Shown here: in pieces, positions 1 through 7,712 of the stretch
How positions within the stretch are numbered: the first letter of the stretch is position 1
How the letters are laid out: each line of letters begins with the position of its first letter
Program-made: the position numbers and the translations under genes
DNA from: Geothrix limicola
Lineage (GTDB): Bacteria > Acidobacteriota > Holophagae > Holophagales > Holophagaceae
Length of the DNA stretch: 64,000 bases
Assembly: GCF_030268085.1 (NCBI RefSeq)
Contig: NZ_BSDE01000001.1
Span: 868,001-932,000 of the forward strand
Reading direction: 5' to 3'
Notes under the pieces: model-generated
Databases searched by the model: none
Told to the model about the DNA's origin: nothing
The model's input: only the letters and a program-made list of their open reading frames with translations

Positions 1-55
1 CTGTTGGCCACCATCCGGTGCGCACAACCGCAGTTTCACACGAGGAGTCAGAACC

Positions 56-235
56 ATGAAATCAAGCACGAAGGATCAGGTCGCAGGTACGTTTCATGAA
101 CTCAAAGGCAAGGTCGAGGAGACCGCGGGCAAGGTGACGAAAAATCCTCGGTTGAAGGACAAGGGTCGCGCTGAAAAAGTCAGCGGCAAAGTTCAGAAGA
201 AGATCGGCCAGGTGGAGAAGGTGCTTGGCAAGTAA
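56..235 (+). CDS. CsbD-like general stress protein
   Basis: A 59-residue, highly charged, Lys/Gly-rich protein with the repetitive pattern of the CsbD family (KDQVAGTFHELKGKVEETAGK near the start, then a second KVSGKVQKKIGQVEK block). CsbD proteins are small, probably disordered stress-response proteins whose biochemical role is unknown. The ATG is preceded by a good GAGGAG ribosome site about 8 bases upstream. It lies upstream of a 49-residue membrane peptide and an FtsH-like protease in the same direction, so a stress or envelope-maintenance group is likely. The family call rests on composition and the repeated motif. Confidence 0.8.
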   Translation: MKSSTKDQVAGTFHELKGKVEETAGKVTKNPRLKDKGRAEKVSGKVQKKIGQVEKVLGK

Positions 236-293
236 TCAACCTAGTGGGGTCGGGGCTTCCCGTATGGGAAGTCCCTTTTGAAAGGAAATCATC

Positions 294-443
294 ATGTTGT
301 GGACCATCGCTGTCGTCCTTATCGTTCTCTGGGTTCTGGGGCTCCTCAGTGCCTACACCATGGGCGGATTCATTCACATTCTGCTCGTGCTCGCCGTCAT
401 TGCCATTCTCGTCCAGGTGATTCAGGGGAGACGGTTGATCTAG
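294..443 (+). CDS. Small hydrophobic membrane protein (Lmo0937-like)
   Basis: A 49-residue protein made of two hydrophobic segments (about residues 3-20 and 25-43) separated by a short AYTMGG turn and ending in QGRRLI. This is the layout of the lmo0937 family of small bacterial membrane proteins, which often sit beside CsbD-type stress genes. The start has an AAAGGAAA ribosome site. The stop is only 7 bases before the next gene, so the two are probably co-transcribed. Function is unknown; the family assignment is from length and pattern. Confidence 0.7.
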   Translation: MLWTIAVVLIVLWVLGLLSAYTMGGFIHILLVLAVIAILVQVIQGRRLI

Positions 444-450
444 GGGGATC

Positions 451-2553
451 ATGTCCAATCCACCCAAACCAGGCGGAACGGCAAGGAGCGCCACGGGCCT
501 GCGGTTTTCCGTCAAAAAGGCCATCGACCGGATCCGGGTTTGGTTCACCATCCAGCCCCGGGTCCTCAAGGTGGCGATGCTCTCCTTGTGCGTCCTGATG
601 GTGGCTGCCGGCCTCTACTCCTTCAGTCTGATGCTTAGGCGAGGGCCCGTGGCGGGGCAGGTCGGGGCTTTCGTCATGGAGGGCCAGACGGGCGTCGGGG
701 TGGGGTCGCTCAACGATCAATTGCCAGTGGTTCTGGGTACCAGTTCCCTGCTGAGCTTCCTGGAATCCCATCCGATTGAGCGGGTGAATGTGATCTACAA
801 ACCCCTCATGTGGAATGTCTCCGAGCGGATCTTCCTCATCGAATCGCACAACAGGTATTACGCCTTCTATCCCAGCGACATGGAGACGAAGATCTTCACC
901 GACAAGGCCGTCACCGCAGCCTGGGGCGGCAAGCTTGTCTTCATCCCGCGGAGCGAACTCAGTGCCAGTCATCTCAGGTTGATCGAGCGATTGGACGAGC
1001 GCTTTTCCGGGGCCCGCCCACAATCCGAGAAATATGCCTGGACGACGATCGCGAGTGGATTGCTATCGGTTCTGGCTCTGCTTGGCGTGCTGGGATTCCT
1101 TTTTATGCAGGTTAAGGGGCAGTTCAAGGCGCTCAAGTTCATCGAGCCTTCGCAGGTGCATGGCTCCATCGACGACCTGGTGGGCATGGACGACATCAAG
1201 GCTGAAGTGGCTCAGATCAAGGATCAGTACCAGCGCCGGGCGGAGTACGCCGAATACGGCATCGCCAAGCCCTTCAATGTGATGTTCAGCGGCCCGGCGG
1301 GTACCGGCAAGACCAAGTTGGCCAGCTACCTGGCCAAGGAGCTGAGGCTGCCGATCCTGTTCCACTCTGCCGCCAACCTCGAAACCGGCCTCGTCTCCGG
1401 GGGGTCGAATACGCTCACGCGCATCCTGGCGTTGGCGAAGCGGCGCAAGCGCTGCATCGTCTTCCTGGACGAGGCCCAAGACCTGTTCATGAAACGCGGC
1501 GGTCGCAGGAAGTTCGACGACGACACCTCGAACACGTTCCTGTCTGTGCTGGACGGCGTCCGCAGCAGGAATGGGGCCGAGATCATCTGGATCGTGGCCA
1601 GCAATTTCAATAGCGAAACCATGGCGATGGATGAGGCCATGCTGCGGCGCTTCCAGATGAAGGTGGACTTCCGCCTGCCCAACCAGGAGGAGCGCTTGGC
1701 GATCATCGACCACTACCTCGGGCAACGCGCCGACAAGGTGCTACCCGATCTGGACCTTCGCCACCTGGTCGCCGTGACCGAGGGCTGCAGTCCGGCAGAC
1801 TTGGAAACCATCGTCAATCAAGCCGGCATCACGGCCGTACAAGCAAAGGGGATGATCGGGGCCGGTACCTTGATGCAAGCCGCCGAGCGGGTACTCGTGG
1901 GCAACGTCAACATCAACACCACGCAGGAACGCCAACGCGATCGCCGCATCATCGCCACCCATGAATGGGGCCACTTCCTCGTCGACCTCGATCGCGAACG
2001 CAAACTGACCCATGACAACTGGGAGCAGATGCTGGCCGAAGTGAAGACCATCAAGATATCCCTCAAGGCCAATCCGCGCACCAATGCGCTGGGGTTCGTC
2101 TTTCACAAGCAGGGTGTCAACCTGCTCAAGACCAAGGGCGACATCGAGCATGAGGTGCGTGTGCTTCTCGGCGGAATGGCCAATGAGGAGTTGTTCTTTG
2201 GTGAGGAGGGGACCACCAACGGGGCCCATAACGACATCACGCGCGTGACGAAGCTGCTCCATCATGCGGTGGGCGAAATGGGCATGTACCGTAAGACCCG
2301 CCTGAACTTTGGTGCGCTCTCCGAGGACAAATCCGGCGGAGGCAAGGAGGTGGACGATGAAACTCGCAGCATCATGGAAGCCCAAAGCGAGCGGCTGTAT
2401 GGAGAAACCAGGGCCATTCTGGCGGGCCTCATGCCGTTGACCGAACATCTGGTCGCCAAGCTGCTGGACGCGAATGAGATGAATTTAAGTGAGGCCCTCT
2501 TCGAGATCCGGAACTTCGAAATCGCTGGATTGTCCTTCACCGGACCGAGGTAG
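451..2553 (+). CDS. FtsH-like membrane-anchored ATP-dependent zinc metalloprotease
   Basis: The 700-residue protein has the FtsH architecture: TM helix at about 41-62, an extracytoplasmic domain of about 130 residues, second TM at 197-220, AAA+ ATPase and M41 peptidase. Visible motifs are Walker A GPAGTGKT (281-288), Walker B IVFLDE (336-341), zinc motif HEWGH (504-508) and the third zinc-ligand region NGAHND with Asp595. FtsH degrades membrane and regulatory proteins at the inner membrane. The sequence is clearly divergent from housekeeping FtsH: the usual HEAGH is HEWGH, the second region of homology is unusual, and the N-terminal region is long. Being the last gene of a stress-like trio, it is probably an accessory paralogue rather than the essential FtsH. 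A GGGGGA ribosome site precedes the ATG. Confidence 0.82.
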   Translation: MSNPPKPGGTARSATGLRFSVKKAIDRIRVWFTIQPRVLKVAMLSLCVLMVAAGLYSFSLMLRRGPVAGQVGAFVMEGQTGVGVGSLNDQLPVVLGTSSLLSFLESHPIERVNVIYKPLMWNVSERIFLIESHNRYYAFYPSDMETKIFTDKAVTAAWGGKLVFIPRSELSASHLRLIERLDERFSGARPQSEKYAWTTIASGLLSVLALLGVLGFLFMQVKGQFKALKFIEPSQVHGSIDDLVGMDDIKAEVAQIKDQYQRRAEYAEYGIAKPFNVMFSGPAGTGKTKLASYLAKELRLPILFHSAANLETGLVSGGSNTLTRILALAKRRKRCIVFLDEAQDLFMKRGGRRKFDDDTSNTFLSVLDGVRSRNGAEIIWIVASNFNSETMAMDEAMLRRFQMKVDFRLPNQEERLAIIDHYLGQRADKVLPDLDLRHLVAVTEGCSPADLETIVNQAGITAVQAKGMIGAGTLMQAAERVLVGNVNINTTQERQRDRRIIATHEWGHFLVDLDRERKLTHDNWEQMLAEVKTIKISLKANPRTNALGFVFHKQGVNLLKTKGDIEHEVRVLLGGMANEELFFGEEGTTNGAHNDITRVTKLLHHAVGEMGMYRKTRLNFGALSEDKSGGGKEVDDETRSIMEAQSERLYGETRAILAGLMPLTEHLVAKLLDANEMNLSEALFEIRNFEIAGLSFTGPR

Positions 2554-2699
2554 AGTCACCCGAATGGCCACGTACATGGCCTTGAAAACGGAAGCGCAAA
2601 GCGCGAACGCTGCGGATCGAATCCTTGAATCCCGGAGCACGGACCAAAGTTCCAAGGCCGGCCCGAAAGCCTTGAATCATTCTGGTTGAGTTGCCAATG

Positions 2700-2725
2700 A
2701 AAACGCCCCAGGGTCGGGGCGTTTT
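2700..2725. terminator. Bidirectional terminator between convergent genes
   Basis: A perfect 10-bp stem (AAAACGCCCC / GGGGCGTTTT) with a six-base loop lies between the convergent FtsH-like gene and the outer-membrane protein gene. The A/T ends of the stem give a U-run on either strand. Confidence 0.85.
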
Positions 2726-2755
2726 CGGGTACAGGGTGTCACATCAAGGTTCGCG

Positions 2756-3379
2756 CTACCAACGGAAGGTTGCAGCGAACTGCAGGTAATTGCCATCTCG
2801 GTTCACGTCTGTGCGAGCGGTTGAGGTGGGGTCATTCAAATCGAAGGCCTTGTAGGGTGAGTGCAGGAAACGGGCTTCCAAACCGATGACGCGCGTGAAC
2901 TGCCAGCCGAGTCCGGCGGCGAGGCCAAGGCTTGTGGTGTTCTTCGTCGTGTCCCGGCTTGAAGAGAAGGTGTTTCCGATCTTGTCAGAGGTGGTGTACG
3001 AGAGATCCCAGCGTGTGACTCCCGCGCCCGCGGTGAGGTAGAGGCCCTTCGGCGCGCCGTTCAGGTAGTAGAGGTAATCCAGGCCGAGGCCCAAAGAGGT
3101 GAGATCGCGGGACTCGCGGTAGTTGCTGTGGCTGGGCTCATAGGTAGAAACGTTGAAGCGGTTCACGTCAAACCTGGGGCGGATGGCATGGCCCTCAGGA
3201 AAGTCCCACTGCACCAGGAAACTTGCACCAGCACCGAGGGTCTTGTCCGTGTCGTCCTTCAATTCCCCCAGGGGAGAGTTGAGCTGGGCAGAGAATCCGA
3301 AACTGGGATGACTAGTGGATTGGGCAGCCAGAGGCAGGGAGAGCGCCACGGCTAGGGGAAAGATGGCGAAGCGATTCAT
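2756..3379 (-). CDS. Outer-membrane beta-barrel protein (porin-like)
   Basis: A 207-residue protein beginning MNRFAIFPLAVALSLPLAAQ, a clear Sec signal peptide with cleavage expected after AAQ or nearby. The rest alternates polar and hydrophobic residues in many short strands and ends in an aromatic residue (ATFRW), the signature of an outer-membrane barrel recognised by the BAM machinery. It resembles small OmpA/OmpW-type barrels (DUF-type outer membrane beta-barrel). I chose the ATG at 3379 over the upstream in-frame codons because GGAG lies 5 bases before it and the signal peptide starts there. Its role is not predictable; it stands alone. Confidence 0.72.
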   Translation of the reverse strand: MNRFAIFPLAVALSLPLAAQSTSHPSFGFSAQLNSPLGELKDDTDKTLGAGASFLVQWDFPEGHAIRPRFDVNRFNVSTYEPSHSNYRESRDLTSLGLGLDYLYYLNGAPKGLYLTAGAGVTRWDLSYTTSDKIGNTFSSSRDTTKNTTSLGLAAGLGWQFTRVIGLEARFLHSPYKAFDLNDPTSTARTDVNRDGNYLQFAATFRW

Positions 3380-3484
3380 ACGAACTCCATGGACCACCAG
3401 GTCGGTGGCGTTGAACGGAGGGCAGCGTGCCATCCGTGAGTATTCCTGTTGGTGTGCAAAATTGAATCCAAACTGGAAATACAT

Positions 3485-3865
3485 CTAAATAAACGCCTTA
3501 AATTGTAATAGCCAAGGTTAAACGAGCCGGTCCCATCAATACGAACGGACTCGTCCTTCACATCGATTCAGGTGAAGCGCCTCGTCCAGGTTGATGTCCT
3601 GGTCTGCCTGCCCTCGAATCTCCAAGAGAAGGTACTGCTGTCCCATCTGAAGGCCTGACCTGTGACTTTCCCAGACCTCACGGTCATGGCGCGGCCCCTG
3701 CTTTGGCGGATCACCGTCAGACGTGGGCCACAAAGTCGTGGCCAACAGGGCCGTTTCTCAGAATTTCTGTATACAGCCGCTGGCCCACCCAAGTGTGCGG
3801 GAAATCTTAAAAAACCACAGGAACGCTCGCTCTAGGTGGGGCTTTCGTCTTCTCATCCGCAGTCA
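3485..3865. other. Gene-poor interval, no convincing gene
   Basis: About 380 bases between the barrel gene and the tRNA-Gln terminator. A short hairpin GGCCAC/GTGGCC at 3726-3743 is the only local structure seen. A 69-codon minus-strand reading frame (3536-3745) has mixed codon use and no clear ribosome site, so I do not call it. The AT-rich edge around 3480-3520 probably holds the promoter of the barrel gene. Confidence 0.5.
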
Positions 3866-3866
3866 C

Positions 3867-3892
3867 AAAAACGCCCGACTTGTGGTCGGGCG
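3867..3892 (-). terminator. Intrinsic terminator of tRNA-Gln
   Basis: On the minus strand, just after tRNA-Gln, an 8-bp stem CGCCCGAC/GTCGGGCG with a 5-base loop is followed by TTTTT. Confidence 0.85.
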
Positions 3893-3898
3893 CTTGTC

Positions 3899-3973
3899 TG
3901 GTTGGGGAGGAAGGATTCGAACCCTCGATACGCAGGATCAAAACCTGCTGCCTTACCACTTGGCTACTCCCCA
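3899..3973 (-). tRNA. tRNA-Gln (anticodon TTG)
   Basis: A full cloverleaf can be read on the minus strand: acceptor TGGGGAG/CTCCCCA, D-arm with AGCCAAGTGGTAAGGC, anticodon loop TTTTGAT with TTG, T-arm GGGTTCGAATCC and an encoded CCA end. It matches the usual bacterial tRNA-Gln pattern and is followed by an intrinsic terminator. Confidence 0.95.
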
Positions 3974-4030
3974 GGCGGAAACATAAGCATAGCGCGGGTT
4001 CGCGTTCTTCCCAAGCCTGAGTTCCGGTCT

Positions 4031-4390
4031 TCAGGGGTTGGGTTTGGGGGTGAAGCCGAACTCCTCGACGCTCAGCAGGTCGGGGCGCACCTGGGCGGCT
4101 TCGCCCCGTTCGATGCGGCTGAGGGCGCGGTGGCCCGTGGCCGTTTCGTAGGCCAGCAGCACCTTCTCTTCGATCTGCTCGCGCAGGGCGTTGTTCAGGG
4201 GGTAGGCGATGTCCTTGAAGCTGCCATCCCGCTTCCGGCGGCTGGGCATGGCGACGAAGTAGCCGTCCTCGCCCTCCACCACGCGCAGATCGCCCACCAG
4301 GAAGCAGTCTTGGATGACGAGGGCCGCGAAGGCCTTGAGCTTGTCGTCACCCTCGACCTTGGTGATGCGAATGTCCGTGATGTTGAGCAT
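4031..4390 (-). CDS. spoVG: SpoVG family RNA/DNA-binding regulator
   Basis: A 119-residue protein starting MLNITDIRITKVEGDDKLKAFA, with the family core VIQDCFLVGDLRVVEGEDGYFVAMPSRR and FKDIAYPLNN. SpoVG proteins are small site-specific nucleic-acid-binding regulators found well beyond spore formers, in spirochaetes and Acidobacteria among others. The start is set at the MLNITD methionine; an upstream extension in the same frame has no family similarity. Acidobacteria do not make Bacillus-type spores, so a role in sporulation is not implied. The C-terminal tail after about residue 85 is longer than the minimal domain. Confidence 0.9.
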   Translation of the reverse strand: MLNITDIRITKVEGDDKLKAFAALVIQDCFLVGDLRVVEGEDGYFVAMPSRRKRDGSFKDIAYPLNNALREQIEEKVLLAYETATGHRALSRIERGEAAQVRPDLLSVEEFGFTPKPNP

Positions 4391-4440
4391 GTCCGTCCTC
4401 GGTCCGAATCGTCGGCCCAACCACGGGGCCGCCTCTCAGG

Positions 4441-5106
4441 TTATCCGATCTCGATCCAGCCCCACTGGCGCCCGGTGGTTTCTCCGCGGCGGTAGGAATA
4501 GAGCAGGTCCGGGCGGCAGACTGTGCAGAGGGCGACGCTGCCGTCCCGCGCCGGATTCAAGCCCAGGTCCAGCGCCTGCGCCCTCAGAAAGCCATGGAGG
4601 TCCAAGTGGGGCTTACCGGAAGGGCCGATGCATCGCAGCTCGTCCCGCCAGGCGGGATCCAGGCGCGCGGCCTCGATGACTTCCTCGCCCACCTCGAAAT
4701 GACAAACGAGGATCGCTGGACCGAAGGCCCAGGTGAGCTTTGCGGGGTCGCCGCCCAGGGAGCGGTAGCGGGCCACGCCACGTCGGAGGATGCCACCTCC
4801 AGGTTCGGGATCACCGAATCCCGTGGCGCCTCGCCAGCCCGCGTGCAGGGCCGCGATCCAGGGGCTTCCATCGGCCAGAGGGCCCGCCAGCAGCACGGGC
4901 ACGCAGTCTGCGACGCGCACGCCGATGCGCAGGCCCCGGGTGGTGGTCCACTGGCCGTCGCCTTCGACCACGGCATCCGAGGCTTCCACGATGCCGCATC
5001 GGTGCACCTGGTTCAGGCGGCGGGCCGGGAGGTCACCTTCGGCATCCAGGCGGGTGGAAAACCCCCAGCTCATGGGAAAGGGGGTCGGAATGTCGGGGAT
5101 CAGCAC
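4441..5106 (-). CDS. pgeF: PgeF/YfiH-type laccase-domain protein (peptidoglycan editing factor)
   Basis: The 221-residue protein carries the three zinc-ligand motifs of the family: NQVHR (His35), ADCVPVLL (Cys68) and ALHAGWRG (His88). In E. coli, PgeF removes peptidoglycan precursors wrongly loaded with L-Ser; other members have purine nucleoside phosphorylase or polyphenol oxidase activity. I place the start at a GTG eight bases after the end of the upstream penicillin-binding protein gene. An ATG at 5073 (MSWGFSTR) is the alternative. The adjacency to a D-alanyl-D-alanine peptidase gene supports a cell-wall role. Confidence 0.85.
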   Translation of the reverse strand: MLIPDIPTPFPMSWGFSTRLDAEGDLPARRLNQVHRCGIVEASDAVVEGDGQWTTTRGLRIGVRVADCVPVLLAGPLADGSPWIAALHAGWRGATGFGDPEPGGGILRRGVARYRSLGGDPAKLTWAFGPAILVCHFEVGEEVIEAARLDPAWRDELRCIGPSGKPHLDLHGFLRAQALDLGLNPARDGSVALCTVCRPDLLYSYRRGETTGRQWGWIEIG

Positions 5107-5113
5107 GGAAAGC

Positions 5114-5956
5114 TCAGCCCTTCGATCCGAGGCGGGCCTCCAGCCACTGCTTGATGCGGTTCGCGTCGCCCAGGCGGCTGTACTTGCCCCAGGAATCCAG
5201 CAGGATGACGAAGACCGGGCGGTTGGCCAGCATGGCCTGCATGACGAGGCAGCGGCCCGCTTCCTCGATGTAGCCGGTCTTTGACAGGCCGATGTTCCAG
5301 TGGCGGCTGCGCACGAGGGCATTGGTGTTGGGGAACTGGATGCTGCGGCGCCCGGACTGGATGGAGGTCTCGGGGCGGGTGGTGAAGTCCCGGATCTCGG
5401 GGTAGGCGTAGGCCGCCTGAAGGATGCGGGCCAAGTCCCAGGCCGAAGCCACGTTGCTGCTGGAAAGACCCGTGGGATCGGCGAAGCGGGCGCCCGTGAG
5501 GCCGAGCTCCTTGGCCTTGGCGTTCATGGCCTGGACGAAGGCGGGGAGTCCGCCGGGGTAGGTGCGCCCGAGGGCGTGGGCCGCGCGGTTTTCCGAGGCC
5601 AGCAGGGCCAGCAGGAGGGCCTGCTCGCGGGGAAGTCGGGTGCCCACGGGCAGCCGCGACTTGCTGTGGCGCAGCGAATCCTTGTCATCGTCGGTGATGG
5701 TGAGCATTTCGCTGGGGTCCAGGTGGGCGTCCAGCAGCACCATGGCCGTCATGAGCTTGGTCAGGGAGGCGATGGGAACCGAAGCCCCGGCCTGCTTTTC
5801 GAGCAGGGCCTGCCCGGTGCTCTGATCCAGGACCAGCGCCGAGGCGGATTTGAGGGACAGCCGGGGGGTGGCGTGAGAGGAGGCCAGGCCCGTGACCGCA
5901 ACACCGGCCATGATCCAGCTCAACACCCATCCCCGTGTGCTTCGGTTGAAGCCCAT
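5114..5956 (-). CDS. Serine D-alanyl-D-alanine endo/carboxypeptidase (S11, PBP7-type)
   Basis: The 280-residue protein has an N-terminal hydrophobic signal region (about residues 10-28) and the three penicillin-binding motifs in order: SLTK (64-67), SEN (121-123) and KTG (226-228). This is peptidase family S11, the PbpG/DacA type that trims or cuts peptidoglycan cross-links in the periplasm. No C-terminal amphipathic anchor is evident, which favours a PBP7-like endopeptidase over DacA. The start at 5956 is chosen because AGGAG lies five bases upstream. It is followed at 7 bases by pgeF. Confidence 0.88.
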   Translation of the reverse strand: MGFNRSTRGWVLSWIMAGVAVTGLASSHATPRLSLKSASALVLDQSTGQALLEKQAGASVPIASLTKLMTAMVLLDAHLDPSEMLTITDDDKDSLRHSKSRLPVGTRLPREQALLLALLASENRAAHALGRTYPGGLPAFVQAMNAKAKELGLTGARFADPTGLSSSNVASAWDLARILQAAYAYPEIRDFTTRPETSIQSGRRSIQFPNTNALVRSRHWNIGLSKTGYIEEAGRCLVMQAMLANRPVFVILLDSWGKYSRLGDANRIKQWLEARLGSKG

Positions 5957-6030
5957 GAACACTCCTGAAGATTCCGATTGTTATCACTTCTTCCCAGTCT
6001 ATCGGATCCGGGAGTCCATTGCTCAAGGCC

Positions 6031-6927
6031 TCAGGGCCAAAGAAGGGCGAGTAGGCTCAGGTCGGTCACGGCCCAGGCGCCCAGGCCCCAGTACATGCCC
6101 GCCTCGTGCCGGGCATCCGTCCAGGTCCGCCATCCGCGCATCCAGGGCAGGAGGATGGCCAGCCAGGCCAGCAGGGAGGGAAGCAGGTAGATCGTGGGCC
6201 GTCCGAGTGCCAGGACTCCCGCCAGGAAGAATCCGTGGGCGACGAAGGCCGCCAGCAGGGCCATGACCAGGCTGCGGCCCACGCCCATCTGGATGACCAG
6301 GGTCCGGTCTCCCCGGCGGCTGTCCTCGGCCACCTGGTAGATCTGGGTCATGGGATAGAGGGTGGCGAACAGGAAGGCGAAGCCGGCCGAAGCCAGCAGG
6401 ATGGTGCGGCTGAAGGGCCGCCCCGTCAGGGCCCAGCCCGCCATGGGCGTGAGCAGGCCGAAGCCCACACAGTTGATGATGAGGTCCCAGCCCGCGCGGG
6501 CCTTGAACCGGGCCGGGGGCACCGAGTAGAGCAGGCTCATGACGACGCAGGCAAGGTTGATCAGGGCGAAGGGCAGGGGCAGCAGGAAACCCAGCAGGGC
6601 CGCGGCTCCCAGCAGGGCGGATGAAAAGGCCAGCAGGTGTTCGGGGGGCTTGGGCGGGGCCTTCAGGTAGCCGATGTCGCCTTCATCCTTGTCGAAGGCG
6701 CTGTTGATGGCCAGCGTGCCGCCGTTCATCAGGGCCACGAAGACCAGCCAACCCAGGAAGGAGGGCCAGAAACGCAACCCGCAACCGAAGGCCAGGAGCG
6801 CGCCGAGGAAGAAATGGGCCGTCATGATCGGCCATTCGAGGGGCCGGAGGTGCAGCAGGTAGGGCATGGCCCTGGCGCCGATCAGGCCTTCGAAGAAGCG
6901 GCGGATGGGAAACCGGTCTCCGCTCAA
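6031..6927 (-). CDS. UbiA-family prenyltransferase
   Basis: A polytopic protein of about 298 residues with eight or so hydrophobic helices. The first aspartate-rich motif is NSAFDKDEGD and the second is EDSRRGDRT, the magnesium-diphosphate binding sites of UbiA enzymes, which attach polyprenyl chains to aromatic or other acceptors in the membrane. Likely products are a quinone, haem O/A or an archaeal-type lipid intermediate, but the sequence does not decide. I use a TTG start at 6927 that overlaps the TGA of the upstream DUF116 gene and has GGGAAGG upstream; an ATG at 6867 (MPYLLHLRP) is the alternative. Confidence 0.82.
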   Translation of the reverse strand: MSGDRFPIRRFFEGLIGARAMPYLLHLRPLEWPIMTAHFFLGALLAFGCGLRFWPSFLGWLVFVALMNGGTLAINSAFDKDEGDIGYLKAPPKPPEHLLAFSSALLGAAALLGFLLPLPFALINLACVVMSLLYSVPPARFKARAGWDLIINCVGFGLLTPMAGWALTGRPFSRTILLASAGFAFLFATLYPMTQIYQVAEDSRRGDRTLVIQMGVGRSLVMALLAAFVAHGFFLAGVLALGRPTIYLLPSLLAWLAILLPWMRGWRTWTDARHEAGMYWGLGAWAVTDLSLLALLWP

Positions 6928-7712
6928 GCGATGCCTTCCCGCCGCAGGGGCTGGATATCCCCGGATGGGCGCTTGGGCTCCACGAGGGCCTCCATGGCCG
7001 AAAGCAGCAGGGGAATGCTGAAATCCGTATCGACGCACATGCCGTGGGGCAGGGAGAGCGGAATCACGTACGAGGGGATCTCCGGCAGCTTCGTCAGGCC
7101 CTTCAGCAGGCGGTCGGTGCAGCTCACGGCGACGATGAGGTCCGGGCGGTATTCCCGGGCCTCGCGGTAGGCCTTGTGGCTGCGGTTGGTGATGCGGCCT
7201 TCCCAGTGATTCAGGAGGACGGCGTTCATGTAGTCGCCGACCGGGCAGAGGCCGCAGTCGTAGCAGGCCTGCAGGTCGTCGAGGATCCCGGCCTTGCATC
7301 GAGCCATCTGGATGCAGTGGGGCAGCAGGATGAGGGCCCGCTTGGCCCGGCGGCCGCCGAAGGCCTCGCGCACACGGCTGTTGTTGTGACGGCAGAAGGA
7401 GAGGATCCAGGCGTCTTCCTGGTTCAGCCAGCGTGCCAGGGGGCGCAGGGCGTTGGCCCAGAGGCTGTCCTGGCGCATGACCCGGGTCCGGTTGCGTTGA
7501 AACGATTCGCCGCGGAGGAAGCTCGGCCAGGCGGCCGCCAGGGCACCCACACCTGCCAGGATCCACCATCCGCGTCCCACGTCGTGCAGCGCGGCGGCCA
7601 AAAAGGCGAGGGCCGCAGCAGCCAGGGGCACCCCCCGGCGCACGCAGAGAAACAGCCGGCCCTGCTCGTCCGGCAAGGGGCCGGGGGCGGGCAGGGCGCG
7701 GAGTTCCTTCAC
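6924..7712 (-). CDS. DUF116 family cysteine-rich protein
   Basis: The 262-residue protein has two N-terminal hydrophobic segments (about 28-45 and 49-63), then a soluble domain with LPHCIQMARCK and CYDCGLCPVGD, the conserved cysteines of DUF116. These cysteines could bind a metal or Fe-S cluster; the family has no established function. Its GTG start overlaps the stop of mlaD (GTGA), and its own stop overlaps the start of the prenyltransferase gene, so it is translated as part of the mla-ubiA operon. A link between DUF116 and prenyl or lipid metabolism is only suggested by this packing. Confidence 0.8.
   Translation of the reverse strand: MKELRALPAPGPLPDEQGRLFLCVRRGVPLAAAALAFLAAALHDVGRGWWILAGVGALAAAWPSFLRGESFQRNRTRVMRQDSLWANALRPLARWLNQEDAWILSFCRHNNSRVREAFGGRRAKRALILLPHCIQMARCKAGILDDLQACYDCGLCPVGDYMNAVLLNHWEGRITNRSHKAYREAREYRPDLIVAVSCTDRLLKGLTKLPEIPSYVIPLSLPHGMCVDTDFSIPLLLSAMEALVEPKRPSGDIQPLRREGIA

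Noticed and set aside
3536-3745. A 69-residue minus-strand frame between the barrel gene and tRNA-Gln
   Set aside because: It has mixed codon usage, no clear ribosome site and no recognisable domain.
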